Shown here: piece by piece, positions 1-10,090 of the stretch
Layout of the letters: each line of letters starts with the position of its first letter
Position numbering within the stretch: position 1 is the stretch's first letter
Origin: Blastococcus sp. TF02-09
Lineage (GTDB): Bacteria; Actinomycetota; Actinomycetes; Mycobacteriales; Geodermatophilaceae
Direction: 5' to 3'
Assembly: GCF_003319105.1 (NCBI RefSeq)
Contig: NZ_QOHH01000006.1
Span: 233,314 to 297,313, forward strand
DNA: 64,000 bases
Notes under the pieces: model-generated
What the model was told of the DNA's origin: nothing
Databases searched by the model: none
The model's input: only the letters and a program-made list of their open reading frames with translations
Made by a program: the position numbers and the translations under genes

Positions 1-87
1 CCGCGATGGACCGCCGGTCGGCGGGCGAGAAGCGCCCAGGGGCGGCTGCGGGGGAGGGCGAGAGAGTGGGCGGCACGTCCGGACCTT

Positions 88-106
88 ATTGCAGGTCGTT
101 TGCAAT
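88..106. promoter_or_regulatory. Perfect 6-7-6 inverted repeat, possible operator
   Basis: ATTGCA and TGCAAT form a perfect inverted repeat with a 7-base spacer, in an AT-rich patch of otherwise very GC-rich DNA upstream of amtB. The shape fits a dimeric regulator site. The regulator is unknown, and the site could serve amtB or a gene beyond the window edge. Apart from this and the GlnR-like site at 190-228, I see no gene in bases 1-324. Confidence 0.3.
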
Positions 107-189
107 TAGCCACGGGAGGAGCCGGGGAACGGCGCAGCGGGGCCCGCGCAACACGACCGCAACGAGGGGCGCCGACACGCGGTGCGGAG

Positions 190-228
190 TTCACCGCCGC
201 GAAACAACGACGCGCTGCCGGCAGAAAC
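190..228 (+). promoter_or_regulatory. GlnR-like binding site upstream of amtB
   Basis: TTCAC (190-194), six bases, then GAAAC (201-205) is close to the actinobacterial GlnR half-site pattern GTNAC-n6-GAAAC. A second GAAAC lies at 224-228, 23 bases on, near the roughly two-turn spacing of tandem GlnR boxes; its matching upstream half is poor. In actinobacteria GlnR activates amtB-glnK-glnD under nitrogen limitation, so the location fits. This is a motif read by eye. Confidence 0.4.
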
Positions 229-324
229 ATCCGCGCGGCACGGTGAACGCCACGTCGCCCTCACCCCGCAGGGACCGGCGCCACCGACCGGCCGTCCGGC
301 CGACGACCCCCTCAGGAGGTTGCC

Positions 325-1991
<1,667 letters not shown>

Positions 1992-2011
1992 CGCACCGAG
2001 CACACCCGCGG

Positions 2012-2047
2012 CGGCCGGGGTGGTGGCACCGCCCACCACCCCGGCCG
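2012..2047 (+). terminator. Perfect 15-bp hairpin between glnK and glnD
   Basis: CGGCCGGGGTGGTGG (2012-2026) pairs without mismatch with 2033-2047 around a 6-base loop (CACCGC). It lies 21 bases after the glnK stop and 36 bases before the glnD start. No T-tract follows, so it may be a partial terminator, an RNA-stability element or an attenuator lowering glnD expression relative to amtB-glnK. An in-frame ATG at 2020 lies inside the stem, which argues against it as the glnD start. Confidence 0.6.
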
Positions 2048-2082
2048 TCGCACTTCCTGCTGGACCACCGGAGGGGGAACAC

Positions 2083-4434
2083 GTGCTGGACACCGAGGCG
2101 CTGCCGGGACTGGGCCGCGCCGACCGCGTGCAGGTCGTCGACAGCTGGCTCGCGGGCCTGCTGGACGACGCCGTCGCCGGCACACCCCCGCCCCTCCCGC
2201 GCCGCGGCGGCGCCCCGCCCCGCACCGGCACCGACGGCCTGGCGCTCGTGGCCGTCGGCAGCCTGGGCCGCCGCGAGCTGCCGCCCTACGGGGACCTCGA
2301 CCTCGTGCTGGTCCACGACGGCCGCCCGGAGATCGCGGCCGTCGCCGACGCGCTCTGGTACCCGGTGTGGGACGCCGGTCTGCGGCTGGACCACTCGGTG
2401 CGCTCGGTCGACGACGCCGTCGCGGTGGCCTCCAGCGACGTCAAGGCCGGGCTCGGGCTGCTCGACGCCCGGCTGGTGGCCGGCGACGCGGACCTCGCCG
2501 CCCGGCTGCGCACCGCCACGCTCGCCAGCTGGCGGCAGGCCGGGTCGCGGCTGCTGCCCGCCCTGCGCGACCTGCGCCGGACCCGCGCCCGGCAGGTCGG
2601 GGAGCTGGCCTTCCTGCTCGAGCCCGACCTCAAGGAGGCCTTCGGCGGGCTGCGCGAGGGTCAGGTGCTGCGCGCCGTGGCGGCCGCCCAGCTGGCCGAC
2701 GAGCCCACGGCCGAGGTCGAGGCCGCCTACTCCTTCCTGCTCGACGTCCGCGACGAGCTCCGCCGGCGCAGCGGCCGGCCGACCGACGTCCTGGTCCGCC
2801 AGGAGCAGCGGCCGGTCGCCGTGGCGCTGGGCCTGCCGGGCGAGGACGCCCTGCTCCGCGAGGTCAGCCTGGCCGGCCGCCGGCTGGCCTTCGTCGCCGA
2901 CGAGACCTGGCGGCGGGTGGAGGCCGCGCTCGTGCGCCGTCCCCGCAGCCGGTACCGGCGGGTGCGCCGCGAGCCGCTGGCCGAGGGCGTGGTCCGCCAG
3001 GGCGACGAGGTCGTGCTCGCCCGCGACGCCCGCCCCGGCGCCGATCTGGGGCTGCTGCTGCGGGCCGCGGCCGCCGCGGCGCGGGTCGACCTGCTGCTCT
3101 CGCCGTACACGCTCAAGGTCCTGGCGGTGCACAGCCAGGAGCTGCCCGAGCCGTGGCCCGCGGAGGTGCGCTGGTCGTTCCTCCGGCTGCTGGCCAGCGG
3201 GCGCTCCGCCGTCCCGGTGCTCGAGCAGCTGGACCAGGAGGGCCTGCTGTCCCGCCTGATCCCCGAGTGGGACCGCGTGCGGTCGCTGCCGCAACGCCAC
3301 CCCTGGCACCGGTTCACCGTCGACCGCCACCTCGTCGAGGCCGCGGCCGCCGCCGCCGAGCTGACCCGGGACGTCGACCGGCCCGACCTGCTGCTGGTGG
3401 CCGCGCTGCTGCACGACATCGGCAAGGGCTGGCCGGGCGACCACAGCGAGGTGGGGGAGCCGATCGCCGCGGCCATCGCCGCCCGCATGGGCTTCGCCGA
3501 GGCCGACGTCGCGATGATCGGCACGCTCGTGCGCCACCACCTGCTCCTCCCGGCGACGGCGACCCGCCGCGACATCGACGACCCCGCCACCATCGACCGG
3601 GTCGCCGCCACGATCGGCGCCGACGCCGCCGTCCTCCAGCTGCTGCACGCGCTGGCGCAGGCCGACGGCGCCGCCACCAGCGCCTCGGCCTGGTCCCCGT
3701 GGAAGGCGCACCTCGTCGCCGCGCTGGTGGCCCGGGTGCAGGGGAAGCTGGTCGGCGGGCCCGTGGAGGAGACCAGCCCCGTGCTGCACCCCGCCACCCC
3801 TCAGGTGACCGCCGCCATCCCCGACGTCCCGGGGCTGGTGACCGTCGGGATCGAGGACGTCGCCGACGGCCAGCAGGTGACCATCGGGGCGCCCGACCGG
3901 CCCGGTCTGCTGAGCACCTGCGCCGGCGTGCTGGCGCTCAACCAGCTCGACGTCCGGGCCGCGAAGATCACCGTGGCCGACGGCTACGCCACCAGCGTGT
4001 TCGCCGTGCGCCCGCGCTTCGGCCGGGCCCCGGTGCCGGAGATCCTGGCCGACGGCGTGCGGGCCGCGCTGGAGGGCACCCTGTCCCTGGCCGAGCGGCT
4101 GCGGCAGCGGGAGGCCGACTACCGGGAGGACGGCGTGCGGTCCGCGCCGCCACGGATCTCCTGGCACAACAGCGAGGTGAGCGGGGCAGCGACCGGCATC
4201 GTCGAGGTGCGGGCCGGGGACCGCGCGGGACTGCTGTACCGGCTGACGGCGGCGATCGCGGGGGAGGGGCTCGACGTCACCTCGGCCCGGATCGAGACCC
4301 TGGGCGCCGACGCGGTGGACAGCTTCTACGTGTGCAACCCCTCCGGTGACGCCGTCGACGCGGAGCAGCGGCAGCGGGTGGATGCGGCCCTGGTGACGGC
4401 GATGCGGCCGGCGGTGGAGACGCCGCGGACCTAG
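2083..4434 (+). CDS. glnD: [Protein-PII] nucleotidylyltransferase GlnD
   Basis: Bifunctional enzyme that adds and removes a nucleotide on the PII T-loop tyrosine. From the GTG start (783 residues) the order is: nucleotidyltransferase domain with GSLGRRELPPYGDLDLVL (GS near 58, catalytic Asp pair near 71-73); an HD hydrolase domain with LLHDIGKG near 443; and two C-terminal ACT domains near 601 (DRPGLLS) and 705 (DRAGLLY) that sense glutamine. GTG 2083 is chosen because GGAGGGGG lies at 2070-2077; an in-frame ATG at 2020 sits within the preceding hairpin. Third gene of the amtB-glnK-glnD cluster. Confidence 0.95.
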   Translation: MLDTEALPGLGRADRVQVVDSWLAGLLDDAVAGTPPPLPRRGGAPPRTGTDGLALVAVGSLGRRELPPYGDLDLVLVHDGRPEIAAVADALWYPVWDAGLRLDHSVRSVDDAVAVASSDVKAGLGLLDARLVAGDADLAARLRTATLASWRQAGSRLLPALRDLRRTRARQVGELAFLLEPDLKEAFGGLREGQVLRAVAAAQLADEPTAEVEAAYSFLLDVRDELRRRSGRPTDVLVRQEQRPVAVALGLPGEDALLREVSLAGRRLAFVADETWRRVEAALVRRPRSRYRRVRREPLAEGVVRQGDEVVLARDARPGADLGLLLRAAAAAARVDLLLSPYTLKVLAVHSQELPEPWPAEVRWSFLRLLASGRSAVPVLEQLDQEGLLSRLIPEWDRVRSLPQRHPWHRFTVDRHLVEAAAAAAELTRDVDRPDLLLVAALLHDIGKGWPGDHSEVGEPIAAAIAARMGFAEADVAMIGTLVRHHLLLPATATRRDIDDPATIDRVAATIGADAAVLQLLHALAQADGAATSASAWSPWKAHLVAALVARVQGKLVGGPVEETSPVLHPATPQVTAAIPDVPGLVTVGIEDVADGQQVTIGAPDRPGLLSTCAGVLALNQLDVRAAKITVADGYATSVFAVRPRFGRAPVPEILADGVRAALEGTLSLAERLRQREADYREDGVRSAPPRISWHNSEVSGAATGIVEVRAGDRAGLLYRLTAAIAGEGLDVTSARIETLGADAVDSFYVCNPSGDAVDAEQRQRVDAALVTAMRPAVETPRT

Positions 4435-4456
4435 CTCCGGCGGACGCGGGGTGGGA

Positions 4457-4477
4457 GACACGCCGGCCGGCGGTGTC
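4457..4477 (+). terminator. Short hairpin downstream of glnD
   Basis: GACACGCC pairs with GGCG(G)TGTC, with one bulged G and a GGCC loop, 22 bases after the glnD stop. It is GC-rich without a T-tract; a weak candidate for the end of the nitrogen operon. Confidence 0.3.
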
Positions 4478-4552
4478 CGGGAACTGTCGGTGGGGCGTGC
4501 TTGTGTCGGTGCCGAGCGGGACGGAACGGTCCCACCGGGGGAAGGATCGAGC

Positions 4553-4756
4553 GTGGACCGCGAGCTGTGGCACTGCTCCGACTGCGGCGACGAGCGCGAG
4601 TTCGTCCAGCCGCCGTGCACCGACGGGCACACCGAGGACGGCGGGCACTGCCCGGAGTGGGCCTGCGTCGACTGCGGCACCGCCCTCGTGACCGGGGTTG
4701 TCGTGCTGCAGCCGGCCGTGGTGGCCGCCACCGTGCGCGCCCGCATCGCCGCGTAG
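4553..4756 (+). CDS. Small putative zinc-ribbon protein
   Basis: 67-residue cytosolic protein of unknown function. Near the start WHCSDCG gives one CxxC pair, and ECAC-like spacing further on (HCPEWACVDCG) gives more cysteines including a second CxxC, a pattern typical of a zinc ribbon. GTG 4553 is chosen because GGGGGAAGG (4537-4545) lies just upstream; the frame stays open to a further upstream ATG at 4451, but that stretch has no such site. It sits alone between the GlnD hairpin and a hairpin before ffh. No partner can be named. Confidence 0.6.
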   Translation: MDRELWHCSDCGDEREFVQPPCTDGHTEDGGHCPEWACVDCGTALVTGVVVLQPAVVAATVRARIAA

Positions 4757-4782
4757 CCGCAGTCGATACCCTGGGGTCAGGT

Positions 4783-4801
4783 GGCACGGGTCTCCCGTGC
4801 C
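4783..4801 (+). terminator. Hairpin upstream of ffh
   Basis: GGCACGGG, loop TCT, CCCGTGCC: a perfect 8-bp stem, with flanking GTCA/TGAC that could extend it. It ends 25 bases before the ffh start. It may terminate the small zinc-ribbon gene or lie in the ffh leader. Confidence 0.4.
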
Positions 4802-4825
4802 CGTGACTCCAGCTGAGGACGTGCT

Positions 4826-6391
4826 GTGTTCGAGACCCTCTCCGACCGCCTGGACAAGGTCTTCACCGGCCTGCGGGGCAAGGGTCGGCTGACCGACGCC
4901 GACATCGACGCCACCGCGCGCGAGATCCGCATCGCGCTGCTCGAGGCCGACGTCGCGCTGCCCGCCGTGCGGGCCTTCATCGACGCGGTCAAGCAGCGCG
5001 CCCGCGGCGCGGAGGTCTCCCAGGCGCTCAACCCGGCGCAGCAGGTCATCAAGATCGTCAACGAGGAGCTCATCGGCATCCTCGGCGGCGAGACCCGCCG
5101 CATCCGGCTGGCCAAGCAGTCGCCGACGGTGATCATGCTGGCCGGTCTCCAGGGTGCCGGCAAGACGACCCTCGCCGGGAAGCTCGGCCGCTGGCTCAAG
5201 GAGCAGGGGCACACGCCGCTGCTCGTCGCGGCGGACCTCCAGCGCCCCAACGCGGTCAACCAGCTGTCGATCGTCGCCGGACAGGCCGGTGTCGACGTCT
5301 TCGCGCCCGAGCCGGGCAACGGCGTCGGCGACCCGGTGCAGGTGGCGCGGGACTCGATCGACCACGCGCGGCGCACCATGCACGACGTCGTCGTCGTCGA
5401 CACCGCCGGCCGCCTCGGCATCGACGCCGAGCTCATGCAGCAGGCCGCGGACATCCGCGACGCGGTGCGGCCCGACGAGACGCTGTTCGTCGTCGACGCG
5501 ATGATCGGCCAGGACGCCGTCACCACCGCGCAGGCCTTCCAGGACGGCGTCGGGTTCAGCGGCGTGGTGCTGACCAAGCTCGACGGCGACGCCCGCGGTG
5601 GTGCGGCGCTGTCGGTGCGGCACGTGACCGGCCAGCCGATCATGTTCGCCTCCACCGGCGAGAAGCTCACCGACTTCGACGTCTTCCACCCCGAGCGGAT
5701 GGCCTCGCGCATCCTCGGGATGGGCGACGTGCTCACCCTGATCGAGCAGGCCGAGAAGACCTTCGACGCCGACCAGGCCGAGCGCATGGCGGGCAAGCTC
5801 GCCTCCCGCGAGGGCTTCACCCTCGAGGACTTCCTCGAGCAGATGATGGCGATCCGCAAGATGGGGCCGATCGCGAACCTCCTCGGCATGCTGCCCGGCG
5901 CCGGCCAGATGAAGGAGCAGCTCAAGCAGGTCGACGACCGCGAGCTGGACCGCGTGGCGGCGATCATCCGGTCGATGACGCCGCAGGAGCGGGTCAACTC
6001 GAAGATCATCAACGCCTCGCGGCGGGTCCGCATCGCCAACGGCTCGGGCGTGACGGTGACCGACGTCAACAACCTGCTGGAGCGGTTCGCCCAGGCCCAG
6101 AAGATGATGGGCCAGATGGCCGGCAGCATGGGCATGCCGGGCATGGGGCCGATGTCGAAGAAGGCCCGCGGCCGGCAGATGCAGGCGCAGTCGAAAAAGG
6201 GCAAGAAGGGCAAGGGCGGCAAGGGCAAGGGCGGCCCCGCCCGCCGTCCGGTCGGCGCCCCCGGGCTGCCGCCCGGCGCCGGCAACCCGTTCGGTGGCGC
6301 GGGCGGCCTGCCCAGCCTGCCGCCGGGTCAGGGCCTGCCCGACCTCACCAAGCTGAACTTCGACCAGTTCAAGGACGGCAGCGGCCGGTGA
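4826..6391 (+). CDS. ffh: Signal recognition particle protein Ffh (SRP54)
   Basis: GTPase that binds signal sequences and 4.5S RNA and delivers ribosomes to FtsY at the membrane. N-domain helices lead into the G domain with P-loop GLQGAGKTTL (residues 107-116), DTAGRLG and TKLDGDARGG. The methionine-rich M domain follows (many Met from about 345 to 440, e.g. KMMGQMAGSMGMPGMG). At 521 residues it carries a Lys/Gly-rich then Pro/Gly-rich tail beyond the M domain, common in actinobacteria. GTG start. The stop overlaps the next gene's GTG. The partner ffs RNA and ftsY are not in this window. Confidence 0.97.
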   Translation: MFETLSDRLDKVFTGLRGKGRLTDADIDATAREIRIALLEADVALPAVRAFIDAVKQRARGAEVSQALNPAQQVIKIVNEELIGILGGETRRIRLAKQSPTVIMLAGLQGAGKTTLAGKLGRWLKEQGHTPLLVAADLQRPNAVNQLSIVAGQAGVDVFAPEPGNGVGDPVQVARDSIDHARRTMHDVVVVDTAGRLGIDAELMQQAADIRDAVRPDETLFVVDAMIGQDAVTTAQAFQDGVGFSGVVLTKLDGDARGGAALSVRHVTGQPIMFASTGEKLTDFDVFHPERMASRILGMGDVLTLIEQAEKTFDADQAERMAGKLASREGFTLEDFLEQMMAIRKMGPIANLLGMLPGAGQMKEQLKQVDDRELDRVAAIIRSMTPQERVNSKIINASRRVRIANGSGVTVTDVNNLLERFAQAQKMMGQMAGSMGMPGMGPMSKKARGRQMQAQSKKGKKGKGGKGKGGPARRPVGAPGLPPGAGNPFGGAGGLPSLPPGQGLPDLTKLNFDQFKDGSGR

Positions 6392-7479
6392 GCCCGACGC
6401 CGTCCCCGCTGCACCTGTCCGGTGTGGTGCTGCCCCAGGGCGAGCACCGCGACGTCTGGGTGCGCGAGGGGCGGTTCACCTTCGAGCCGGTGCCGGGCGC
6501 GGAGACCGTCAGCCGCGGCGGCTGGCTGCTCCCCGGCCTGGTCGACGCGCACTGCCACGTCGGCATCCTGCGCGGCGGCGGGCACGCGGAGGACCTCTCC
6601 GCGGCGCGCGCCCAGGCGCTGACCGAGCGCGACGCCGGCGTGCTCGCGCTGCGCGACTGCGGCTCACCGGTCGACACCCGGGCGCTGGACGGCGACCCCG
6701 ACCTGCCGACGATCATCCGCGCCGGGCGGCACATCGCCCGCACCCGCCGCTACATCCCCGGGCTGGGCGTGGAGATCGAGCCGGAGGACCTCGTCGAGCA
6801 GACCCGCGTGCAGGCCCGACGGGGCGACGGCTGGGTGAAGCTGGTGGGCGACTGGATCGACCGCTCCGTCGGCGACCTGGCTCCCGAGTGGCCGGCCGAC
6901 GTCGTGGCCGCGGCGATCGCGGCGGCGCACGAGGAGGGCGCCCGGGTCACCGCGCACACCTTCGGCACCGACGCGTTGCCCGCCCTCATCGAGGCCGGCA
7001 TCGACTGCATCGAGCACGGCACCGGCCTCACCGAGGAGCTCATCGGGCAGATGGCCGCCCGGGGCACCGCCGTCGTCCCGACGCTGGTGAACGTGGAGAA
7101 CTTCCCTGGGTTCGCCGCGGCGGGGGAGAAGAAGTTCCCGACCTACGCCAGCACGATGCGGCGGCTGTACGCGAACTCCGGGGCCGTCGTGCGGGCCGCG
7201 TTCGAGGCGGGCGTGCCGGTGTTCGCGGGCACCGACGCCGGCGGCGGTATCGACCACGGGGTGATCGCCGACGAGATCCGGGCGCTGTGCGAGGCCGGCA
7301 TCCCCGCCGCGGACGCGGTGGCCGCAGGCTCGTGGAGGGCGCGCGAGTGGCTGGGGCTGCGCGGCATCGAGGAGGGCGCCGTCGCCGACGTCGTCGTCTA
7401 CGACCGGGACCCGCGCGCCGACCTCGACGCCCTGCGGTCGCCGCAGCGGACGATCCTGCGCGGTCGCGTCGTCGGCTAG
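6388..7479 (+). CDS. Amidohydrolase-family metal-dependent hydrolase
   Basis: 363-residue cytosolic TIM-barrel hydrolase of the imidazolonepropionase/prolidase-like amidohydrolase group. Metal-site signatures are PGLVDAHCHVG (H55 and H57), a Lys in KLVGDWID, His in VTAHTFG and IEHGTG, and Asp in AGTDAGGG. The substrate cannot be told from sequence. It overlaps ffh by GTGA, so it is likely cotranscribed; a similar gene follows ffh in mycobacteria. The stop codon interlocks with that of the convergent kinase gene in a shared CTAG. Confidence 0.85.
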   Translation: MSPTPSPLHLSGVVLPQGEHRDVWVREGRFTFEPVPGAETVSRGGWLLPGLVDAHCHVGILRGGGHAEDLSAARAQALTERDAGVLALRDCGSPVDTRALDGDPDLPTIIRAGRHIARTRRYIPGLGVEIEPEDLVEQTRVQARRGDGWVKLVGDWIDRSVGDLAPEWPADVVAAAIAAAHEEGARVTAHTFGTDALPALIEAGIDCIEHGTGLTEELIGQMAARGTAVVPTLVNVENFPGFAAAGEKKFPTYASTMRRLYANSGAVVRAAFEAGVPVFAGTDAGGGIDHGVIADEIRALCEAGIPAADAVAAGSWRAREWLGLRGIEEGAVADVVVYDRDPRADLDALRSPQRTILRGRVVG

Positions 7480-8725
7480 GCAGCCGACGGCGGCCCGAGG
7501 ACGAGCGTCACGGTGGTGCCCGAGCCGGATGCGGTGATCGTCATCCGGCCGCCCGAGCCCTCGGCGGTGCGCCGGGCGATGTCCAGGCCCAGACCGGTGG
7601 AGTGCGCGCCGCTGCGGCCCCGCGCGACGGCGCCCTCGGGCATGCCCGGCCCCGCGTCGCGGACGATCAGCTCGCCGCCGCCCGCGGGCCCCGGCCGGAC
7701 CGCGACGGTGAGCGGCGTCCCCTCGGGGGTGTGCGCGAAGACGTTCCCGAGGAGCCCGTCGACGGCGGCGCCGAGATCGGCCGCCGACACCCGGACCGGC
7801 GTCGGCGCCGCAGGCAGCTCCACGGTGAGGGTGCGGTGCTCCTCCTCGGCGAGGACCGACCAGAACCGGGCCCGCTCGCCGACCACGGCGCCGGCGTCGC
7901 AGCCGGCCCCCAGCCCCTCGCGAACGCTGCGGCGTGCCTCGGAGATGACCTCGTCGATGCCGCGGCTGACCGCGTCGACGTCGTCCAGCAGCCGCTCGCG
8001 GTCACCCGGCGGCAGGCCCTCGACGTCGAGCCGCAGCGCGGTGAGCGGGGTGCGCAGCCGGTGGGCCAGGTCGGCGGCGTTCTCCCGTTCGGCGTCCAGC
8101 AGCTCGCCGATCCGCCCGGCCAGCCGGTTGACCGCACCGGCCACCGCGCGCACCTCGGCGGGGCCGGCGGGCGTGGCGCGGGCGGCGAGCTCGCCGTTGC
8201 CCAGCCGGTGGGCGGTCTCGGCGAGCTCGGTGACGGGACGGGTCATCGTGCGGGCCAGCCGGTCGGCGACGACGAGGGCGAGGACCAGGAGGGTCACCCC
8301 CAGCGCCCCGAGCACCAGCCAGGTGCGGGTCACCCCGGCGCGCAGCGTCTCCGCGTCGACGAAGACCTCGATCAGCGCCTCGCCGTCGGCCCGCTGCACC
8401 GGCTGCAGCAGCAGCACCCCGGACGCCGAGTCGGTCCGCGCGGCACCCGACGGGGTGCCGACGTCCCGGTCGGCGGGGTCCCCGAGCCAGGTGCCGTCGG
8501 TCCAGCGGACGGCGGTGCGCAGGTCGTCGGAGGTGCCGACCAGCCCCGCCGCGACCTGCTCGCGCGGGTCCAGCCCCACCGACGGGGTCAGGAACTGCAG
8601 CTGGGCCTGCGCCGCGTCCAGCGCCCGCGCCTCGGCCACCCGGGCCACGAGCGAGGCGGCCGGCAGGAGGAACGCCAGCAGCACGATGGAGGTGGTCGCC
8701 GCGACGAGCAGCGTGATCTGCCGCC

Positions 8726-8729
<4 letters not shown>
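7476..8729 (-). CDS. HAMP-type sensor histidine kinase
   Basis: 417-residue membrane kinase. TM1 lies near residues 5-27, an extracellular sensor of about 105 residues follows, then TM2 near 136-155, a HAMP linker, and a HisKA-like segment with H223 in DLAHRLRTPL. The HATPase domain follows (N-box near GLLGNVFAHTP, G-box DAGPGMP and STGLGLDIARR). The residue after the phospho-His is Arg where most HisKA kinases have Glu or Asp. GTG 8729 overlaps the response-regulator stop, so the pair is coupled. The stimulus is unknown; the divergent secreted-protein gene is a possible target. Confidence 0.9.
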
Positions 8730-9415
<686 letters not shown>

Positions 9416-9478
9416 GCCGGGGACGCTAGCGGCGCTCGCCCGCCCGCAGGTGCGTGTCGACCCGATCCGGTGGTGCCC

Positions 9479-9506
9479 TTGACGCCGTCTTGGGGCGCCG
9501 TTAACC
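9479..9506 (+). promoter_or_regulatory. Sigma-70-type promoter for the secreted-protein gene
   Basis: TTGACG (9479-9484) and TTAACC (9501-9506) are separated by 16 bases. This would put the start of transcription near 9513, with a GGAGG ribosome site at 9516-9520 and the ATG at 9530. It lies in the divergent gap with the response-regulator gene. Confidence 0.45.
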
Positions 9507-9529
9507 CTCGCCGTCGGAGGGTCTGCGCC

Positions 9530-10036
9530 ATGAAGCGAACCATTGCACTCGGAACCGCCTGGACCGTGTCCGCGGCGGCTGCTGTCGGCCTGGGCTTCCT
9601 GGCCGTGTCCCTCGTCGACGCCTCGGCGTCGCCGGGATCGACGCCGGCGTCGGTGACCACCACCTCCGCCGCGCCGACGTCCGGAACCACCGCGTCGTCC
9701 TCCCCGTCGGCCACCGGCCAGTACGACACGGTCGGGGGCACCGTCGTCGCCGACTGCGCCACGGGAACGCCCGTCCTGGCCGGCGTCCCCGCCGCGGGCT
9801 GGTTCGTCGACGACTCGAACGACCCGGGGGAGATGGAGTTCGAGAGCGGGGAGCAGAAGGTGGAGGTGCACGTGGTCTGCACCGGCACCGAGCCGGTGTT
9901 CGGCCTCGACGACTCGTCGTCCTCGTCGCCGTCCACGTCACCGACGTCGTCGTCGTTGCCCACGACGGGCTCGGACGACGCCCCCGGGGACGACTCCGCC
10001 GGCCGGGTCGGTGGCGGGCACGGCGCCGACGACTGA
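9530..10036 (+). CDS. Secreted or membrane-anchored acidic protein, unknown function
   Basis: 168 residues. A basic start and hydrophobic stretch (about residues 4-30) look like an uncleaved signal anchor or signal peptide ending near VDASASPG. A Ser/Thr/Ala-rich linker follows, then a small core containing two cysteines (ADCATG and VVCTG) that could form a disulfide. An acidic Ser/Asp/Gly tail ends the protein. I do not recognise the core. ATG 9530 has GGAGG nine bases upstream. Its position divergent from a two-component system makes it a possible target or sensor partner of that system; that is inference. Confidence 0.6.
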   Translation: MKRTIALGTAWTVSAAAAVGLGFLAVSLVDASASPGSTPASVTTTSAAPTSGTTASSSPSATGQYDTVGGTVVADCATGTPVLAGVPAAGWFVDDSNDPGEMEFESGEQKVEVHVVCTGTEPVFGLDDSSSSSPSTSPTSSSLPTTGSDDAPGDDSAGRVGGGHGADD

Positions 10037-10039
10037 GCG

Positions 10040-10081
10040 CTCCCGGGCCCGGCGGGAGAAATCGCTCGCCGGGCCTGGGAG
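10040..10081 (+). terminator. 15-bp hairpin just before proS
   Basis: CTCCCGGGCCCGGCG (10040-10054) pairs with 10067-10081 with a single G-T wobble and a 12-base loop. It begins 3 bases after the secreted-protein stop and ends 9 bases before the proS GTG. The right arm contains TGGGAG, the only Shine-Dalgarno-like sequence for proS, so the element could act as terminator for the gene before it and also mask the proS ribosome site. Confidence 0.5.
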
Positions 10082-10090
10082 ACTGCGACC

